NCBI RefSeq assembly: GCF_001816145.1 | Contig: NZ_MDZB01000055.1 | Location: 27,999 to 91,998, forward strand | Length of the DNA stretch: 64,000 nucleotides | Direction: 5' to 3' | Source: Hymenobacter lapidarius | GTDB taxonomy: Bacteria > Bacteroidota > Bacteroidia > Cytophagales > Hymenobacteraceae | Shown here: positions 62,500-64,000 of the stretch, piece by piece | Layout of the letters: the number at the start of each line of letters is the position of its first letter | Numbering within the stretch: position 1 is the first letter of the stretch | Notes under the pieces: generated by a model | Databases searched by the model: none | What the model was told of the DNA's origin: nothing | Seen by the model: the letters and a program-made list of their open reading frames with translations, nothing else | Translations under genes and position numbers: made by a program

Positions 62500-63945
62500 A
62501 TGAAAAATATCTTTTCCCGTTCGGCGACTGTCTTGACCCTGGGCCTGGCCCTGGCCCTGACCTCGTGCGACAAGCAGCTCGATATAGACCCCCAACAATC
62601 GGTTGATGCTGGCACGGCGCTCAATTCGGAGGCCAACGTGGCCAGCGCCGTGGTAGGCCTGTATGCCCAGCTGGGCAACTCCAACCTGTACGGCACCAAC
62701 CTCATTCTGGTGCCCGAGCTCCTGGCCGCGGTGGATACTTACATCCGCTTCCAGGGCACGTTCGGCAACTTCCGTGACATCGCAAACCGCAATACGCGGG
62801 CCGAAAACAGCACGGCGGAAACCGTTTGGCGCGAAGCCTACCAGGCCATCAACCAAGCCAACCTGGTGATTGATGCCCTGCCAGTGGTAGCAAATCCTGT
62901 GTCGAAGACCCGATTTGAAGGCGAGGCACGCTTCGTACGGGGCACCATGTACTTTGAGCTGGTGCGTCTATATGGCAAGCAGTACAACGATAAAACTGCT
63001 GCTACCGACCTCGGGGTGCCCATCAGCCTGGTACCGGTGCGTACGGTAGCAGAAGCCGACCGCAAAATTGCGCGCTCCACGGTGGCAAAGGTTTATGAGC
63101 AGGTTATCGACGACCTGACCAAGGCCATTGCCCTGCTACCCACCACCAACGGCAACCGGGCCACCCGTTTCACCGCGAAGGCCATGCTGGCCCGCGTGTA
63201 CCTGCAACAGGCCACCGAGGAAAGCTATAAAAAAGCCGGCATACAGGCCGATGAGGTTATCAAAACCAGCGGCAAATCGCTGGCTCCTACGCTGGAAGCG
63301 GTGTTCAGAGGCCGCAACGGTTCCGAGACGCTGCTGGAGATTCAGCAGAACGACCAGAACAACGCCGGTACCGGCAACAGCGGCCTGGCTACCCACTATG
63401 CCAGCCTTGGTGGCGTAGGCCGTGGCGATGTGCTGGTGCTGCCAGCATTTGCTGCTCAGTATGGAGCGAACGATGCCCGGGGCAAAGACCCGCTGCTGTA
63501 CAACAGCACGGGTGCCCGCCGGGTGTCGGCCCCGAACGTTGCCCTGCGGACTGGTAAGTACACCACGTTTGGTCAGAACATTCCGGTCATTCGCCTGGCC
63601 GAGATGTACTTGATTCGGGCCGAAGCTGCCTTCCGCGCCGGCGACCTGCCCACGGCTCTGGCTGACCTCAACCGCATCCGCACCCGCTCTGGTGCCACTC
63701 CGCTTACCCTGACCAATTTGACACCAGCCAACGGGTTGGCTACCATCCTGCGTGAGCGCCAGTTGGAGTTGGCCTTCGAAGGCTTCCGCATCCACGACCT
63801 GAAGCGGACCGGCACCAACCTCGTTACTGCCAACGGCACCGTAATTCCGATTACGCTTGACCGCCTGGTGCTGCCCATTCCCAAGCGTGAAACCGACCTG
63901 AACGACCCTAATAATCCGGTGCTCATTCAGAACCCCGGCTACTAA
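62500..63945 (+). CDS. RagB/SusD family outer-membrane lipoprotein (pair 4)
   Basis: 481 residues with a lipoprotein signal (LALTSC, Cys23). SusD features: AYQAINQANLVIDALP, GEARFVRGTMYFELVRLYGKQYND, AEMYLIRAEAAFRAGD, and the end block RERQLELAFEGFRIHDLKRT; it ends IQNPGY as does susD 1. It caps the upstream SusC channel and binds the ligand. A hairpin follows the stop at the window edge. Confidence 0.93.
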   Translation: MKNIFSRSATVLTLGLALALTSCDKQLDIDPQQSVDAGTALNSEANVASAVVGLYAQLGNSNLYGTNLILVPELLAAVDTYIRFQGTFGNFRDIANRNTRAENSTAETVWREAYQAINQANLVIDALPVVANPVSKTRFEGEARFVRGTMYFELVRLYGKQYNDKTAATDLGVPISLVPVRTVAEADRKIARSTVAKVYEQVIDDLTKAIALLPTTNGNRATRFTAKAMLARVYLQQATEESYKKAGIQADEVIKTSGKSLAPTLEAVFRGRNGSETLLEIQQNDQNNAGTGNSGLATHYASLGGVGRGDVLVLPAFAAQYGANDARGKDPLLYNSTGARRVSAPNVALRTGKYTTFGQNIPVIRLAEMYLIRAEAAFRAGDLPTALADLNRIRTRSGATPLTLTNLTPANGLATILRERQLELAFEGFRIHDLKRTGTNLVTANGTVIPITLDRLVLPIPKRETDLNDPNNPVLIQNPGY

Positions 63946-63967
63946 GCTCAGCTCCAGACACAAAAAT

Positions 63968-63995
63968 GCTCCGGTCGTCGCGAGCGGCTTTTTTT
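63968..63995 (+). terminator. probable terminator of SusC/SusD operon 4
   Basis: An imperfect GC-rich hairpin (GCTCCGGTCG and CGAGCGGC) is followed by seven T at 63989-63995. The stem has mismatches, but position and T-run support termination. It lies at the window edge. Confidence 0.5.
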
Positions 63996-64000
63996 GTCGA

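Noticed and set aside
1..64000. tRNA, rRNA, tmRNA or integrated phage
   Set aside because: No cloverleaf-like segment with a CCA end, no conserved rRNA block and no integrase, terminase or capsid-like product were seen on either strand. A tRNAscan and barrnap run would settle this.

Overview
The window reads as high-GC chromosomal DNA from a member of the Bacteroidota, most likely a Hymenobacter-like cytophagian; the genus is an inference. The signs are four SusC/SusD outer-membrane pairs, the type IX secretion protein PorQ, a FadL-type porin beside an SGNH lipoprotein, an OmpA/PD40 protein, almost no Shine-Dalgarno sequences before genes, and repeated -7 promoter boxes of the form TAnnTTTG. 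I found no rRNA, tRNA, CRISPR array, prophage or recognisable insertion sequence.

Layout. 1-2.4 kb: start of a methylmalonyl-CoA mutase subunit (minus strand) and a 5'-nucleotidase split into two genes in reversed domain order. 2.5-16.1 kb: housekeeping genes (dnaA, OsmC, a GH3-family protein, a Gre-like protein, an OmpA/PD40 protein, lon, porQ, hslU) with a small A+T-rich two-gene insert at 6.95-7.45 kb. 16.2-32.0 kb: three SusC/SusD operons, two on the minus strand and one on the plus strand, separated by a 1.1 kb A+T-rich gap. 32.1-47.4 kb: prfB with its programmed +1 frameshift, a CZB-domain protein followed by a CHASE3 histidine kinase and a response regulator, rnhB, a probable new small RNA at about 37.0 kb, a NUDIX hydrolase, an acyltransferase, gatC, a large membrane TPR protein, an ABC ATPase, a cobalamin adenosyltransferase, a branched-chain aminotransferase, gcvT, a frameshifted comB, a MazG-like gene and dtd. 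47.5-59.2 kb: a membrane glycosyltransferase, the SGNH/FadL pair, mltG, an XRE-type regulator divergent from aceB-aceA (glyoxylate shunt), and ribonuclease D. 59.5-64 kb: a fourth SusC/SusD operon.

How the genes fit together. The carbon theme is use of C2 and C3 units: methylmalonyl-CoA mutase needs adenosylcobalamin, which the PduO-type enzyme at 42.7 kb makes; AceB and AceA run the glyoxylate shunt; the FadL porin suggests fatty-acid uptake. The regulator at 52.9-54.4 kb belongs by architecture to the RamB/ScfR short-chain acyl group, and a perfect 18-bp palindrome lies in the aceB promoter. The SusC/SusD operons carry no glycan- or peptide-degrading enzymes, so their substrates cannot be read from context.

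Non-coding structure is rich. At least five full copies and one half copy of a roughly 95-125 bp inverted-repeat element (core GTCATGCTGAGC) sit between genes. A second family built from TTAGTGG heptamers flanks comB. Several strong bidirectional terminators separate convergent genes.
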